This document shows positions 35,266 through 44,160 of a stretch of 55,708 nt of DNA, piece after piece (the first letter of the stretch is position 1; every line of letters begins with the position of its first letter). The DNA is from Porticoccaceae bacterium UBA4026 (GTDB lineage: Bacteria > Pseudomonadota > Gammaproteobacteria > Pseudomonadales > Porticoccaceae), in contig DGAQ01000037.1 in NCBI GenBank assembly GCA_002382445.1, positions 84,958 through 140,665 of the forward strand, written 5' to 3'. A program made the position numbers and the translations under genes. A model generated the notes under the pieces. It was given only the letters and a program-made list of their open reading frames with translations. It did no database searches and was not told the DNA's origin.

Positions 35266-36693
35266 ATGAGCGAATGGCGCAATTTTATTGGCGGGAAATG
35301 GGTCGCGGGGAGCAGTAGTATTAATGTTGAAAATCCCGCGACAGGAGAGGTTTTTGCGTCTATCGCAAAAGCTAGTTTGGACGACCTTGAAATGGCCGTT
35401 AGTGCTGCAAGGAAATGTGTAAACTCCCGCGAGCTTATCGACTGTAAACCCGCAGAGCGTTCAGCGCTACTCTATCGCATCGCCGCCGAAATTCGAGCCA
35501 TTAGCCAGCAGGGCAGCGAACTAGCGGTGTTGGAAAATGGTAAGCGTCTTAGCGACGCCCAAAATGAGTTCAACGAAGCTGCTCGTTACTTTGAATATTA
35601 CGCCGGTATGGCCGATAAAATTGAAGGAGTGTCTATCCCTTTAGGCCGTGATTATATTGATTATACGGTCTATGAACCTTTCGGTATTTCAGCCCAAATA
35701 GTCCCTTGGAATTTTCCTGTTTCGATCTGTGCTAGGTCTTTAGCGCCAGCCCTCGCCGCTGGCAACGCAGTGATTGTTAAATCTCCAGAACTTACTCCCT
35801 TAGCCATAACCTGGATAGCCACTGCCTGTCAACGCGCTGGATTGCCAGATGGGGCATTAAGTATACTTTGTGGTACGGGCCCAGAAGTCGGCGCCGCGCT
35901 AGCCGCTCACAGAGATATAAATCAGATAGTCTTCACTGGTTCAGTGCCCACAGGCCGTGCAATCTTGCATGCCGCCGCCGAACGTGCGGTGCCCTGTGTA
36001 ATGGAATTAGGCGGTAAGTCCGCCGCCGTGGTTTTCGATGATGCCGACCTAGATCAGCTAATGGACAGTATTCACTGGGGTATTTTCTTTAATGCAGGAC
36101 AAGTTTGTTCGGCTATGTCTCGACTATTGGTTGAGCGCAGTATTTATGACGAATTAGTGGAGCGTATTGCAGTCTTTGCTAATGGCCTGAAAATAGGGCC
36201 GGGTATAGACAATAACGACATTACCCCGGTTATGTCAGCCACACAGCAAACAAGAGTGCTGCATTACTGTGATCAGGCTAAACAGCAGGGCGCCACCCTG
36301 ATCACAGGGGGTAAAAAACCCGCTGGGCAAAAAGGGTATTTTGTTGAACCCACGGTGTTTGGTAATGTGAGTCCCGATTCCGATATTTTCAAACAAGAAG
36401 TGTTCGGTCCGGTGCTGGCGATTACGCCCTTTGATACTGAACAGCAGGCATGGGATTTAGCTAACGCCACTGAATATGGCTTAGTTGCTGGTATTTTCAG
36501 TAGTAACATCAATCGTTGCTTGCGCGGAACCAAGTTATTAAGGGCCGGGCAGGTATTTGTTAATGAGTGGTACGCTGGAGGTGTCGAAACACCCTTTGGC
36601 GGCACTGGGCTGTCCGGGTTTGGTCGAGAAAAGGGCCAAGAAGCCTTGTATAGTTACGTGCAAACTAAAAACATCGCCATTAAGATAGGCTAA
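35266..36693 (+). CDS. Aldehyde dehydrogenase (betaine-aldehyde-type)
   Basis: A 475-residue ALDH. It has IVPWNFPVSICARSLAPALAAGNAVIVK, VMELGGKSAAVVFDD with catalytic Glu247, and FFNAGQVCSAMSR with catalytic Cys281. Family length is normal. It oxidises an aldehyde to an acid with NAD(P); context behind a Rieske enzyme suggests the aldehyde made by oxidative dealkylation or an amino-aldehyde (inference). It ends with EKGQEALYSYVQTKNIAIKIG, and a broken copy of this tail lies past the next gene. Confidence 0.92.
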   Translation: MSEWRNFIGGKWVAGSSSINVENPATGEVFASIAKASLDDLEMAVSAARKCVNSRELIDCKPAERSALLYRIAAEIRAISQQGSELAVLENGKRLSDAQNEFNEAARYFEYYAGMADKIEGVSIPLGRDYIDYTVYEPFGISAQIVPWNFPVSICARSLAPALAAGNAVIVKSPELTPLAITWIATACQRAGLPDGALSILCGTGPEVGAALAAHRDINQIVFTGSVPTGRAILHAAAERAVPCVMELGGKSAAVVFDDADLDQLMDSIHWGIFFNAGQVCSAMSRLLVERSIYDELVERIAVFANGLKIGPGIDNNDITPVMSATQQTRVLHYCDQAKQQGATLITGGKKPAGQKGYFVEPTVFGNVSPDSDIFKQEVFGPVLAITPFDTEQQAWDLANATEYGLVAGIFSSNINRCLRGTKLLRAGQVFVNEWYAGGVETPFGGTGLSGFGREKGQEALYSYVQTKNIAIKIG

Positions 36694-36728
36694 CCGACGG
36701 CGCGATAAAAATCTAGGGAAGCCCTATG
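36604..36728 (+). repeat. Direct repeat, copy A: end of the ALDH gene to the MDR start codon
   Basis: This stretch covers the 3' end of the ALDH gene, the intergenic bases and the ATG of the MDR gene. A second copy lies at 37937-38062, offset by 1334 bases over its last 105 bases without any gap and about 80% identical by eye (about 19 differences). The two copies bracket the MDR gene. Confidence 0.75.
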
Positions 36729-37838
36729 AATTCGACTAATGACTCAGAGCATTCCAACACGCCAGCCACAATGACGGGCGTGCAGTTGATTGGACACGGC
36801 GGCTTAGATCAGTTGGTGTATCGTCAAGATATCCCTACACCTCATCCCAAAGAGGGTGAAGTATTACTTAAAGTCTTGGCGGCGGGGGTGAATAATACCG
36901 ACATTAATACTCGTATTGGTTGGTATTCAAAACAAATTACGGGCGACACCAACAGTGGCGCTAATCAGGGTTACGATGATCTCGCCGCCGCTACAGCCAC
37001 CTGGTCTGGCACTGCCTTAAAGTTACCGCGTATTCAAGGCGCTGATGTGTGTGGCGAAGTCGTTTCTGTCGGTGTGGGTGTTAGCGTTGATCGTATAGGC
37101 GAGCGAGTGCTTGTGCGTACTATGCAGCAGAATCCACAGACCAAAAAGCGGTTTGATTGTGTTACCTTTGGTTCTGAATATGATGGCGGTTTTGCGCAAT
37201 ATACCTGTGCTTTGAGCCATGAAGCCTATGCAGTAAACACACCTTGGAGTGATGTCGAATTGGCGTCTATTCCCTGCGCCTACTCCACTGCTGAAAACAT
37301 GCTCCATAGAGCCGGTTTAAAGTCGGGAGAACGGGTATTGATCACCGGCGCTTCTGGGGGCGTGGGTTCTGCTGCAGTGCAGTTAGCAAAACGCCGAGGG
37401 GCTTATGTTATTGCCGTTGCTGGTGCAACAAAACACCCTGACGTTAAAGCGTTGGGGGCTGATCAGCTAGTCGCTAGGGACGATAATCTTGTTTCTACCA
37501 TTGGGGCTGATGAAGTAGATTTAGTAGTAGACTTGGTTGCTGGACCAAATTGGCCACAACTACTCGACGTATTGCGGCGTGGGGGGCGTTACGCCACTTC
37601 CGGTGCCATCGCCGGGCCTATGGTTGAGTTGGATGTTCGTACTTTATATTTAAAAGATCTCACTTTCTTTGGTTGCACTTACCAAGATGACAGTGTATTT
37701 CGCAACTTGGTGAGCTACATCGAAGCGGAAGAAATACGACCTGTGGTGGCTCGCACCTACGCCCTTAAACAAATTCACAAGGCACAAACTGACTTCTTAA
37801 ACAAAGATTTTACGGGTAAGTTGGTGCTTATTCCTTAG
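36726..37838 (+). CDS. MDR-family zinc-binding-type alcohol dehydrogenase / quinone reductase
   Basis: A 370-residue medium-chain dehydrogenase. The N-terminal domain has LLKVLAAGVNNTDINTR and IQGADVCGEVVSVG; the nucleotide-binding domain has GASGGVGSAAVQLAKRRGA. It lies between two copies of a 125-base repeat, so it may have arrived in, or been duplicated with, that block. The substrate is unknown; it may recycle the aldehyde or act on a ketone. Confidence 0.85.
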   Translation: MNSTNDSEHSNTPATMTGVQLIGHGGLDQLVYRQDIPTPHPKEGEVLLKVLAAGVNNTDINTRIGWYSKQITGDTNSGANQGYDDLAAATATWSGTALKLPRIQGADVCGEVVSVGVGVSVDRIGERVLVRTMQQNPQTKKRFDCVTFGSEYDGGFAQYTCALSHEAYAVNTPWSDVELASIPCAYSTAENMLHRAGLKSGERVLITGASGGVGSAAVQLAKRRGAYVIAVAGATKHPDVKALGADQLVARDDNLVSTIGADEVDLVVDLVAGPNWPQLLDVLRRGGRYATSGAIAGPMVELDVRTLYLKDLTFFGCTYQDDSVFRNLVSYIEAEEIRPVVARTYALKQIHKAQTDFLNKDFTGKLVLIP

Positions 37839-37936
37839 TCGTCAGTAGACCTGCCTTATGCTCGTGGCAGCTATCGTTTGTCGGGTGGCTGAGAATACTC
37901 TATCGTTGACGCCACTATAGCGAGGCTTAGCCGCGA

Positions 37937-38062
37937 ACTGGGCGTGGCTGATTTTGTTCGAGAAAAGGGCCAAGAACCCTTGTATAGTTAGGTGCAAGCT
38001 AAAAACATCGTCAGTAAAATAAGTTAAGCGGTAGCAGGATAAAAACTAAGAGAAGCTCTATG
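37937..38062 (+). pseudogene. Broken duplicate of the ALDH 3' end (direct repeat, copy B)
   Basis: Second copy of the stretch at 36604-36728. Its frame reads EKGQEPLYS, then a TAG where the ALDH has Tyr, then VQAKNIVSKIS and a stop. So it is a degenerate ALDH tail, not a gene. The match continues through the bases before and including the ATG of the next gene (38060), which therefore shares its leader with the MDR gene. Upstream of 37937 (37839-37936) I see no other similarity. Confidence 0.75.
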
Positions 38063-40000
38063 AAAAAATTCTTCAAGTACACAGGTATTGCCTTTTTAGC
38101 AGTTCTCGCTGTGACCGCCTTATGGGTAATTAATCTGCTTATTCAGCCCTATGACAATATCCGCATCTATTGGAGTTTAGGGGCTGAGCCAGAGGTGTTG
38201 ATTACAGATGATTTTACATACCGCGATCTTAATAAAAACCAGCAGCTAGATATTTATGAAGACGTCCGTCAGCCGGCTGCAATGCGTGTCGAGGATCTGC
38301 TTAGCCAGATGACTCTCGAAGAAAAAGCCGGGCAGATGATGCATCCAGCTATCACGATTAAACCCGATTTGGCTCTCTTAGCTTTTCACTTCGCTATGGG
38401 TAGGGTGGATATTGATGCGGCGGAAGTATTTGATAAACACATAAGCCACTTTAATTTTTATGGTAAGCCAACGCCGTTGGAAATTGCTGAAAAGCTTAAT
38501 GAATTGCAAAAAATAGCCGCTCGAACACGACTAGGTATTCCTCTTACGATTAGCTCAGACCCTCTCCACGAAGCCGCGAGTGGTGGCATTGCAGCCTTTT
38601 CAGTAAAAGGCTTTTCAGGCTGGCCATCACAACTGGGTTTTGCCGCTTCGCGGGATATAGATCTAGTAAAGCGCTTTGGTGAAATTGCCGCTGCAGAATA
38701 TCGCGCTGTTGGTCTGCGCACTGCGTTGCACCCGATGGCAGATTTGGCCACAGAACCTCGTTGGCCGAGAAACTTTGGCACCTTTGGATCTAATGCTGAA
38801 TTGTCTGCACAGCTTACCAGCGCTTATATGCTAGGTTTTCAAGGCGCATCGCTCGGTCCCGAAAGCGTCATGACTATGGTTAAGCACTTCCCAGGGGGTG
38901 GGCCCCAAGAGTTGGGTCTTGACCCGCATCTACCCAGTGGTAAGCGGCAAATTTATCCTGGCGATAACTTCGACTATCACGTGAAACCGTTCAAAATGGC
39001 CATTGATAATGGCTTGCGGGTGATCATGCCCTATTACGGTATTCCCATTGATCAAACGGATGAAAACGTGGCCATGGGATTCAATAAAGCGATTCTGACG
39101 GACTTACTGCGTGATGATTTAGGTTTTACCGGAGTGGTCTGCACTGACTGGGGCATAGTCTCTAGTCGCGCTTGGGGCGTTGAGGGCTTGTCGGTTCGAG
39201 AGCGTTACAAAAAATCTATTGATGCTGGGGTTGACCAGTATGGCGGTGAGAGTGATCCCGAGCACATTGTGGATTTAGTCAATACAGGCGAATTGAGCAT
39301 GGAGCGCATTAACCAGTCAGTACGACGTCTTCTTTTGAATAAGTTTGAGTTAGGTTTATTTGAGGCAGCCTTGGTTGATGAACAAGCCATTCCGGTACTG
39401 GTTAAAACACCTGAATATGTTGCTGCGGGGCTAAAAGCACAGCGCAAATCGATTGTATTACTCAATAACAAAATGGCTGATGCGCTAGCACTTCCTATCA
39501 CAAGGGACACTAAAATCTTTGTCGATGGTTTGGACCCAGAGCAGGCTAAGGCGCTTGGGCAAGTGGTTAATAGTGCCGAACAGGCAGATGTCATCATTTT
39601 TTACCTACCAACAATTTTCAACGGCAATCAAGACCCAGGTTCAGATAAGTTCATAGACAAGCTGTTAAGCAGCATCCTGCCTGATAGCAATCTAGCCTTT
39701 AATGCAGAGGTGCTTAACAAGGCTCAAGCGTACAGTGAAATTGCTACCTTAATTACGGTGGTTGACCTTAACCGACCCGCTATTTTGACCGAACTCAATC
39801 AACTCAGTCATGGGTTGATTGGAACCTTCGGCGTGTACGACTCAGTTTTGTTTGAAATGATCTTTGGCCAGTTTAGCCCGCAAGGTAAATTACCTTTTGA
39901 GATACCTTCATCCATGAGTGCTGTCCGTGCTCAGCAAGAAGATATGCCAGATGATTCAGTCGGCCCAACCTTTACCTTTGGGCATGGGTTGAGTTATTAA
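38060..40000 (+). CDS. Glycoside hydrolase family 3 protein
   Basis: A 646-residue enzyme with an N-terminal hydrophobic anchor (about residues 10-29). The (beta/alpha)8 domain has QMTLEEKAGQMMHP, FSGWPSQLGFAA, TALHPMADLATEPRW, MVKHFPGGGPQELG and GVVCTDWGIVS with nucleophile Asp363, and the second domain follows with the typical SIVLLNN. GH3 enzymes cleave beta-linked glucose, xylose or N-acetylglucosamine units. The anchor suggests it faces the periplasm. Its leader is a copy of the repeat in front of the MDR gene. No SusC/D or other carbohydrate gene is adjacent. Confidence 0.9.
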   Translation: MKKFFKYTGIAFLAVLAVTALWVINLLIQPYDNIRIYWSLGAEPEVLITDDFTYRDLNKNQQLDIYEDVRQPAAMRVEDLLSQMTLEEKAGQMMHPAITIKPDLALLAFHFAMGRVDIDAAEVFDKHISHFNFYGKPTPLEIAEKLNELQKIAARTRLGIPLTISSDPLHEAASGGIAAFSVKGFSGWPSQLGFAASRDIDLVKRFGEIAAAEYRAVGLRTALHPMADLATEPRWPRNFGTFGSNAELSAQLTSAYMLGFQGASLGPESVMTMVKHFPGGGPQELGLDPHLPSGKRQIYPGDNFDYHVKPFKMAIDNGLRVIMPYYGIPIDQTDENVAMGFNKAILTDLLRDDLGFTGVVCTDWGIVSSRAWGVEGLSVRERYKKSIDAGVDQYGGESDPEHIVDLVNTGELSMERINQSVRRLLLNKFELGLFEAALVDEQAIPVLVKTPEYVAAGLKAQRKSIVLLNNKMADALALPITRDTKIFVDGLDPEQAKALGQVVNSAEQADVIIFYLPTIFNGNQDPGSDKFIDKLLSSILPDSNLAFNAEVLNKAQAYSEIATLITVVDLNRPAILTELNQLSHGLIGTFGVYDSVLFEMIFGQFSPQGKLPFEIPSSMSAVRAQQEDMPDDSVGPTFTFGHGLSY

Positions 40001-40036
40001 TTTGACCTGAGGCTTTACTATCAAAGGCGCCATAGC

Positions 40037-40231
40037 CTAAAAGCCTAGATCTTCCTGTGTGACGTTCACCTGAACCTGGTCACCTTGTATTTCAGTGCTC
40101 ACCAGAATGGGTCTACAGCAAACAAAACAGTCTTCAGTGTAGGTCTGGGACTCTGAGGGATCAATTAGCAGAGTGATAGCCTCCCAGCAGAAAGGGCAGG
40201 TTATCGATTCTTCAATTAGTTCAAATGACAT
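40037..40231 (-). CDS. CPXCG-motif cysteine-rich small protein
   Basis: A 64-residue protein with ITCPFCWEAITLLID and EDCFVCCRPI: two CxxC pairs that probably bind a metal such as zinc. It belongs to the small 'CPXCG motif' family common in gammaproteobacteria, whose function is unknown. It begins 25 bases past the end of the enoyl-CoA hydratase-like gene and probably shares its transcript. Confidence 0.88.
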   Translation of the reverse strand: MSFELIEESITCPFCWEAITLLIDPSESQTYTEDCFVCCRPILVSTEIQGDQVQVNVTQEDLGF

Positions 40232-40256
40232 AAATTACTCTATCTCTGGGGGGCTA

Positions 40257-41357
40257 TTAAACCAAGTCTTTTAGCGGATGATCATACATACCCCAGGGGC
40301 TCTCAAAAAATGGGTCTACCATTGCTTGGGTCACATCTTCGATACGTGCTGGATTCCACACTGGACTATGGTCTTTGTCCACCGCCAAGGCGCGAATGCC
40401 CTCAACAGTTTCTGTCTCCACGCCGGTCCGCCCAAGGTGGTGTGTGTAAAAGCAGTGTTGCACCAGCGTGCGCTCAAGTCTTAACTCATCGGCGAGACTC
40501 ATGTGTCGCCCCTGCCGAATCTGCCGCAGAGACACATGCAGCATTAGAGGTGAGCGTTTGTGTAATATCGCCAAGGTTTCAGTTGCCCAGGGCGTGCCGC
40601 TTTCTGAAAGGGCCTGCATAATCTCAGCGGGGGTGTCAAAATCAAAGGTCTCATCTATCTCAGAGCGTAACCAGTCACTAGCCTCGGGCAACTTAGCATT
40701 ATCAATAACGCTGTGTAGGCGAGCAATACGCTGGTCAACTGTCATCATCTCGTTGTTGGTAAGACTGTTCCAGTAATCGGACAGATTATCGCTATTGATC
40801 GCAAAATCAGCCAAATCAGCAGCCAATGCTTCGGTGCCTACTAATATCTTACCGGTAAGGCCTAAATACTCACCGCTGTAACCGGGGCATTTGGGTAAGA
40901 AATACCCACCGCCCACATCGGGGAACAAACCAATATTGGTTTCTGGCATAGCGATCTTAGTGCGCTCAGTAATAATACGAAGCGAAGCCCCCTGAGAAAT
41001 ACCCATACCACCGCCCATGACAATACCGTCCATGAATGCGATGTAGGGCTTGGGGTAATTAAAAATCAAATGGTTAAGACGATACTCTTCGGTAAAAAAC
41101 GCCTCAAGGTCGGGGTCATTAGCAATGCTCGCGGTGTGAAAAAAGCGGATGTCACCGCCTGCACAAAAGGCACCAAAAGCTCCCTGCTTATTAGAACCGC
41201 GTACTGCTACCGCTTCAACGGTGATGTCTTCACGCCAGTCTGTTAGGGCTTTGGTTAGATCACGAACCATGTCTAGGTTAAGCGCGTTTAGGGCTGCTGG
41301 TCGGTTAAGAGTAATAAGCCCAACGCCGGCGACAACGTCAGTAATAATATGGCTCAA
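40257..41357 (-). CDS. 3-hydroxyisobutyryl-CoA hydrolase-like enoyl-CoA hydratase family protein
   Basis: A 366-residue crotonase-fold protein. It has GLITLNRPAALNALNLDMV, KQGAFGAFCAGGDIRFFH (oxyanion hole), YPKPYIAFMDGIVMGGGMGIS, and MPETNIGLFPDVGGGYFLP (E and D residues of the active site) with extra C-terminal length typical of the ECH_2 hydrolases of valine breakdown. The final part has VEGIRALAVDKDHSPVWNP, as in that group. Its start is the ATG at 41357. Confidence 0.9.
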   Translation of the reverse strand: MSHIITDVVAGVGLITLNRPAALNALNLDMVRDLTKALTDWREDITVEAVAVRGSNKQGAFGAFCAGGDIRFFHTASIANDPDLEAFFTEEYRLNHLIFNYPKPYIAFMDGIVMGGGMGISQGASLRIITERTKIAMPETNIGLFPDVGGGYFLPKCPGYSGEYLGLTGKILVGTEALAADLADFAINSDNLSDYWNSLTNNEMMTVDQRIARLHSVIDNAKLPEASDWLRSEIDETFDFDTPAEIMQALSESGTPWATETLAILHKRSPLMLHVSLRQIRQGRHMSLADELRLERTLVQHCFYTHHLGRTGVETETVEGIRALAVDKDHSPVWNPARIEDVTQAMVDPFFESPWGMYDHPLKDLV

Positions 41358-41463
41358 TGGAACACTCCGAATGAATACTTTAACGGCCTAAACAGTAGCG
41401 AAAATCATCTCAGATGTCGACCACAACCGCGCGGTACCCTTTATTTATCTAATGACTACACTT

Positions 41464-41521
41464 TTGATGTGATCTAACATGTTATTTATACTTTGAATGT
41501 CTATACTCCACATACTTATAT
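41464..41521 (+). promoter_or_regulatory. Two tandem sigma-70-like promoters before the RDD gene
   Basis: TTGATG (41464-41469) and TATACT (41487-41492) are 17 bases apart. Directly after it, TTGAAT (41493-41498) and TTATAT (41516-41521) are again 17 bases apart. Both point to the RDD gene at 41582, which has GGGAG as ribosome site. Read by eye. Confidence 0.5.
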
Positions 41522-41581
41522 TTAGCGGGTATAAAATGAAGATATGCCGTAGCTTCAAACTCAATTTAGTGGGAGTATTAC

Positions 41582-42082
41582 ATGAAAAAACCGGATTCTG
41601 TGGCGCCAAATTCAGAAACACTTGATTTAGAAAAAATGCGCTATGCTGGTTTTTGGATCAGGGCTTTGACGACCATCATCGATATCTTTTTTATAATTAT
41701 TTTCCTCAGCATCTTCGTCAGTATCTTCGCCATGACTGCGGAGTATATTCCGGGCGAACTAACGGCAATGGAGCTAATATTGCAGGTAATTATAGTTTGT
41801 GTAAGCCTGATGATGTGGATAAAATGGGGAGCAACACCAGGCAAAATGCTAAAGAAAATAGTTATTGTGGATGAAAAAACGGGCGGAAAACTGTCTTTAA
41901 AACAATGTTTTATTCGTTACTTGGCTCAAATTCCATCAACCTTAGTATTTGGCCTGGGGTATCTGTGGATCGCAATTGACGACAAAAAAAGAGGTTGGCA
42001 CGACATACTTTCTGGCACTGTTGTTATCTATAGGGACAAGCAAGACTCCGCCTTTGAGGCCAAACAAGTTAACGAGAAATAG
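41582..42082 (+). CDS. RDD family membrane protein
   Basis: A 166-residue protein with two or three hydrophobic helices. RYAGFWIRALTTIIDIFFIIIF is the first helix with the usual R..A..ID pattern, then WGATPGKMLKKIVIVDEKTGGKLSL and the C-terminal helix with QIPSTLVFGLGYLWIAIDDKKRGWHDILSGTVV, which closes with the family's RGWHD. It is of unknown function, in the inner membrane. Confidence 0.92.
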   Translation: MKKPDSVAPNSETLDLEKMRYAGFWIRALTTIIDIFFIIIFLSIFVSIFAMTAEYIPGELTAMELILQVIIVCVSLMMWIKWGATPGKMLKKIVIVDEKTGGKLSLKQCFIRYLAQIPSTLVFGLGYLWIAIDDKKRGWHDILSGTVVIYRDKQDSAFEAKQVNEK

Positions 42083-42323
42083 AGTCAAAATCGTCGAGCA
42101 GAGCTGATCTTATTGTGTCAAGTATCACCATTACATTAGGTTTTATCGATAGAGTGTCTATCCTGATGCTGAGTGTGGCGCGCTGTCTAAGTGCAGTAAC
42201 CTGCGCTGTTAAAAACTCATAACGCAAAAAATATGCAGTCGAAGTTTTCTCGTCGCTTTCAGGTTCTAGGTCTTCGTCTGCTATGACTTTGTAGTCTCTC
42301 AGTAAAAGTAGTATTTTACAAAA
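42069..42323 (-). other. Open reverse-strand frame without a clear start
   Basis: Most of the 336-base gap after the RDD gene is open on the minus strand: about 84 codons from a TAA at 42324-42326 to the TAA at 42069-42071. The frame is rich in Leu, Arg, Asp and Glu and reads like protein (TAYFLRYEFLTAQVTALRQR). It has no ATG, GTG or TTG near its beginning; the first ATG is late. I do not recognise it: it may be a remnant or chance. Confidence 0.25.
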
Positions 42324-42418
42324 TTATGTTTGCCAAAAAGTGTAGTCTAACTTTGGTTTAAGACCGTACCTTATCTCGTGAAAAGGTCAATTATGATAAC
42401 TAAAAAGACTCATCAGTC

Positions 42419-42898
42419 ATGACTGTGCTGACCCTGATTCGTATTTTGGGTTATGCCGGAATTATTCCCTTTGCGATTCCGGTTTGGCTGATGATCGATG
42501 GGTTTTGGTTTGGCCCGGGACTGCAGAGTGCCGCACTCTTTGGACTCTACGCTCCCTATATATTTATTGCTTATAGCGCTGTTATTTTAAGCTTCATGTC
42601 TGGCACGCTGTGGGCAAACGTCCAGATGACGGGCAATCTAAGTTTAGTCAAGCCCGCGGTGTTAATGAGTAATTTTCTCGCGCTCAGTGCGTGGTTTGCG
42701 CTACTCCTTATCTATATTGCACCAATAATGACGATATTTGCCGTGACGCTGTTGATGTTAGGATTTATTAGCCTTTTGTGGGCCGAGCGCATCGTTGATA
42801 GCGGTACTAAGGTATATTGGCGAATGCGTTTATCGTTGACCACCATCGTCACCGCATTGCATCTTGTGGTGGCAATCCTAATGCTGATGGAGCTATAG
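42419..42898 (+). CDS. DUF3429 family membrane protein
   Basis: A 159-residue protein with about five hydrophobic segments. It matches the DUF3429 pattern (LGYAGIIPFAIPVW, APYIFIAYSAVILSFMSGTLWA, ISLLWAERIVDSG). Inner membrane; function unknown. It begins a three-gene run with the DCC protein and an SDR. Confidence 0.87.
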   Translation: MTVLTLIRILGYAGIIPFAIPVWLMIDGFWFGPGLQSAALFGLYAPYIFIAYSAVILSFMSGTLWANVQMTGNLSLVKPAVLMSNFLALSAWFALLLIYIAPIMTIFAVTLLMLGFISLLWAERIVDSGTKVYWRMRLSLTTIVTALHLVVAILMLMEL

Positions 42899-42901
42899 TT
42901 A

Positions 42902-43300
42902 GTGACTGAACTGACCATTTTTTATGATGCTGGTTGCCCACTCTGTGCGACTGAGATCAACCATCTTGAGCGGCTCGATACTGAGAATAAGATTGCCTTC
43001 GAGGATATTTATGCGCCCTTGTTTGACGAACGCTTCCCACACATTGACCAGCAGCAAGCGGATAGAATTTTACATGGTGAGTGGAGCGACGGTCGTATGA
43101 TATACGGTTTAGATGTTACCTATTTTTCTTGGTCCTTGGTTGGCAAGCGCCATTGGGTGGCTATTCTTCGCTGGCCTTTTTTCAAACCAGTTGCCAACTT
43201 AGGTTACAGGTTTTTTGCTAGGTATCGCCACCGAATTTCAGCTCTGGTCACTGGCAAGCCGCGATGTGGCAGATGTGAAACAAGCGGTACAGTAAAGTGA
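42902..43300 (+). CDS. DCC-family (DUF393) thiol-disulfide oxidoreductase-like protein
   Basis: A 132-residue protein that starts with GTG. It has IFYDAGCPLCATEINHL, the DxxCxxC of the DCC/YuxK family, and a GMIYGLDVTYFSWSLVG-like segment followed by FFKPVANLGYRFFARYRHR. The C terminus adds KPRCGRCE, another CxxC. Family members are uncharacterised and thioredoxin-like in fold. It follows DUF3429 after 3 bases and overlaps the SDR gene by 4 bases. Confidence 0.87.
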   Translation: MTELTIFYDAGCPLCATEINHLERLDTENKIAFEDIYAPLFDERFPHIDQQQADRILHGEWSDGRMIYGLDVTYFSWSLVGKRHWVAILRWPFFKPVANLGYRFFARYRHRISALVTGKPRCGRCETSGTVK

Positions 43301-44049
43301 CTGCCGGCGCATCTAACTGTGCTTTAGTCTTAGGGGCCGGAGGTGGTTTAGGGTCTGCGATAGTGGCTGAGTTTTTAAGTGACCCCGCTATTACTCGTGT
43401 ATTCGCCGTGAGTAGCCAGGGGCGGCCTGCAGAGCTATCTGTACCCGACGCCAGTGAGCTTAGGCTTGTGTGGGTTAAAACTGAATACAATGAACTGTCA
43501 ATGTCGGGAGTGGTTGATCAATTGCAAGAACAGGCTAGTAACATTGGCAGGGTCTGTATTTGTCATGGATTACTTCATTCAGAGACAATTTGGCCAGAAA
43601 AACGCCTTGAAGATATCAATGCAACATCGATGCATGAGATATTTCAGAGTAATACGGTGGTTCCTGCACTCTGGTTGAAATTACTATTCAAGGTATTAAA
43701 AGGTCAAGAGCCCTGTGTAGTGGCTACTATGAGCGCCAGAGTAGGAAGTATTGGCGACAATCGGATGGGTGGGTGGCATTCCTATCGCGCCTCTAAGTCT
43801 GCATTAAATATGGTCCTGCAAAACATGGCGATTGAATATGCGAGGCGAGCTAAAAACGTGAAATTAATCGCTTTTCATCCAGGAACTACAGATACAGCAT
43901 TATCTAAACCCTTTCAGGCAGCAGTGCCAAGCGGAAAGCTTTTTTCACCCGCATTTGTGGCCGCTCGCCTCGCTCAGTTAATGGATAATGCCGAATTGGA
44001 TGGTCAGTTGTCATACATCGATTGGGACGGCCAACCGATACCTTGGTGA
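43297..44049 (+). CDS. SDR-family oxidoreductase, C-factor-like
   Basis: A 250-residue short-chain dehydrogenase that starts with GTG overlapping the previous TGA (GTGA). It has LVLGAGGGLGSAIVAEF, the catalytic ATMSARVGSI and YRASKSALNMVLQNM with the YxxxK pair. The HPGTTDTALSKPF and later SYIDWDGQPIPW ending place it near C-factor/CsgA-type enzymes. NAD(P)-dependent, cytoplasmic; substrate unknown. Probably one operon with DUF3429 and the DCC protein. Confidence 0.85.
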   Translation: MTAGASNCALVLGAGGGLGSAIVAEFLSDPAITRVFAVSSQGRPAELSVPDASELRLVWVKTEYNELSMSGVVDQLQEQASNIGRVCICHGLLHSETIWPEKRLEDINATSMHEIFQSNTVVPALWLKLLFKVLKGQEPCVVATMSARVGSIGDNRMGGWHSYRASKSALNMVLQNMAIEYARRAKNVKLIAFHPGTTDTALSKPFQAAVPSGKLFSPAFVAARLAQLMDNAELDGQLSYIDWDGQPIPW

Positions 44050-44090
44050 GACGCATGCAAGTTAATAGTTCAGGGTGTAAACTGGCGACC

Positions 44091-44115
44091 TGAAGGGCCG
44101 TTATTAGCGACCCTT
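44091..44115 (+). terminator. Weak hairpin after the SDR gene, possible terminator
   Basis: AAGGG...CCCTT arms with one internal mismatch and a 7-base loop lie between the SDR and RlmD genes. The T-tail is short. Confidence 0.25.
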
Positions 44116-44160
44116 TGTCAAGTTCTAAACCGGTTACTTAAAATTTCATCTAGGCTCCCT

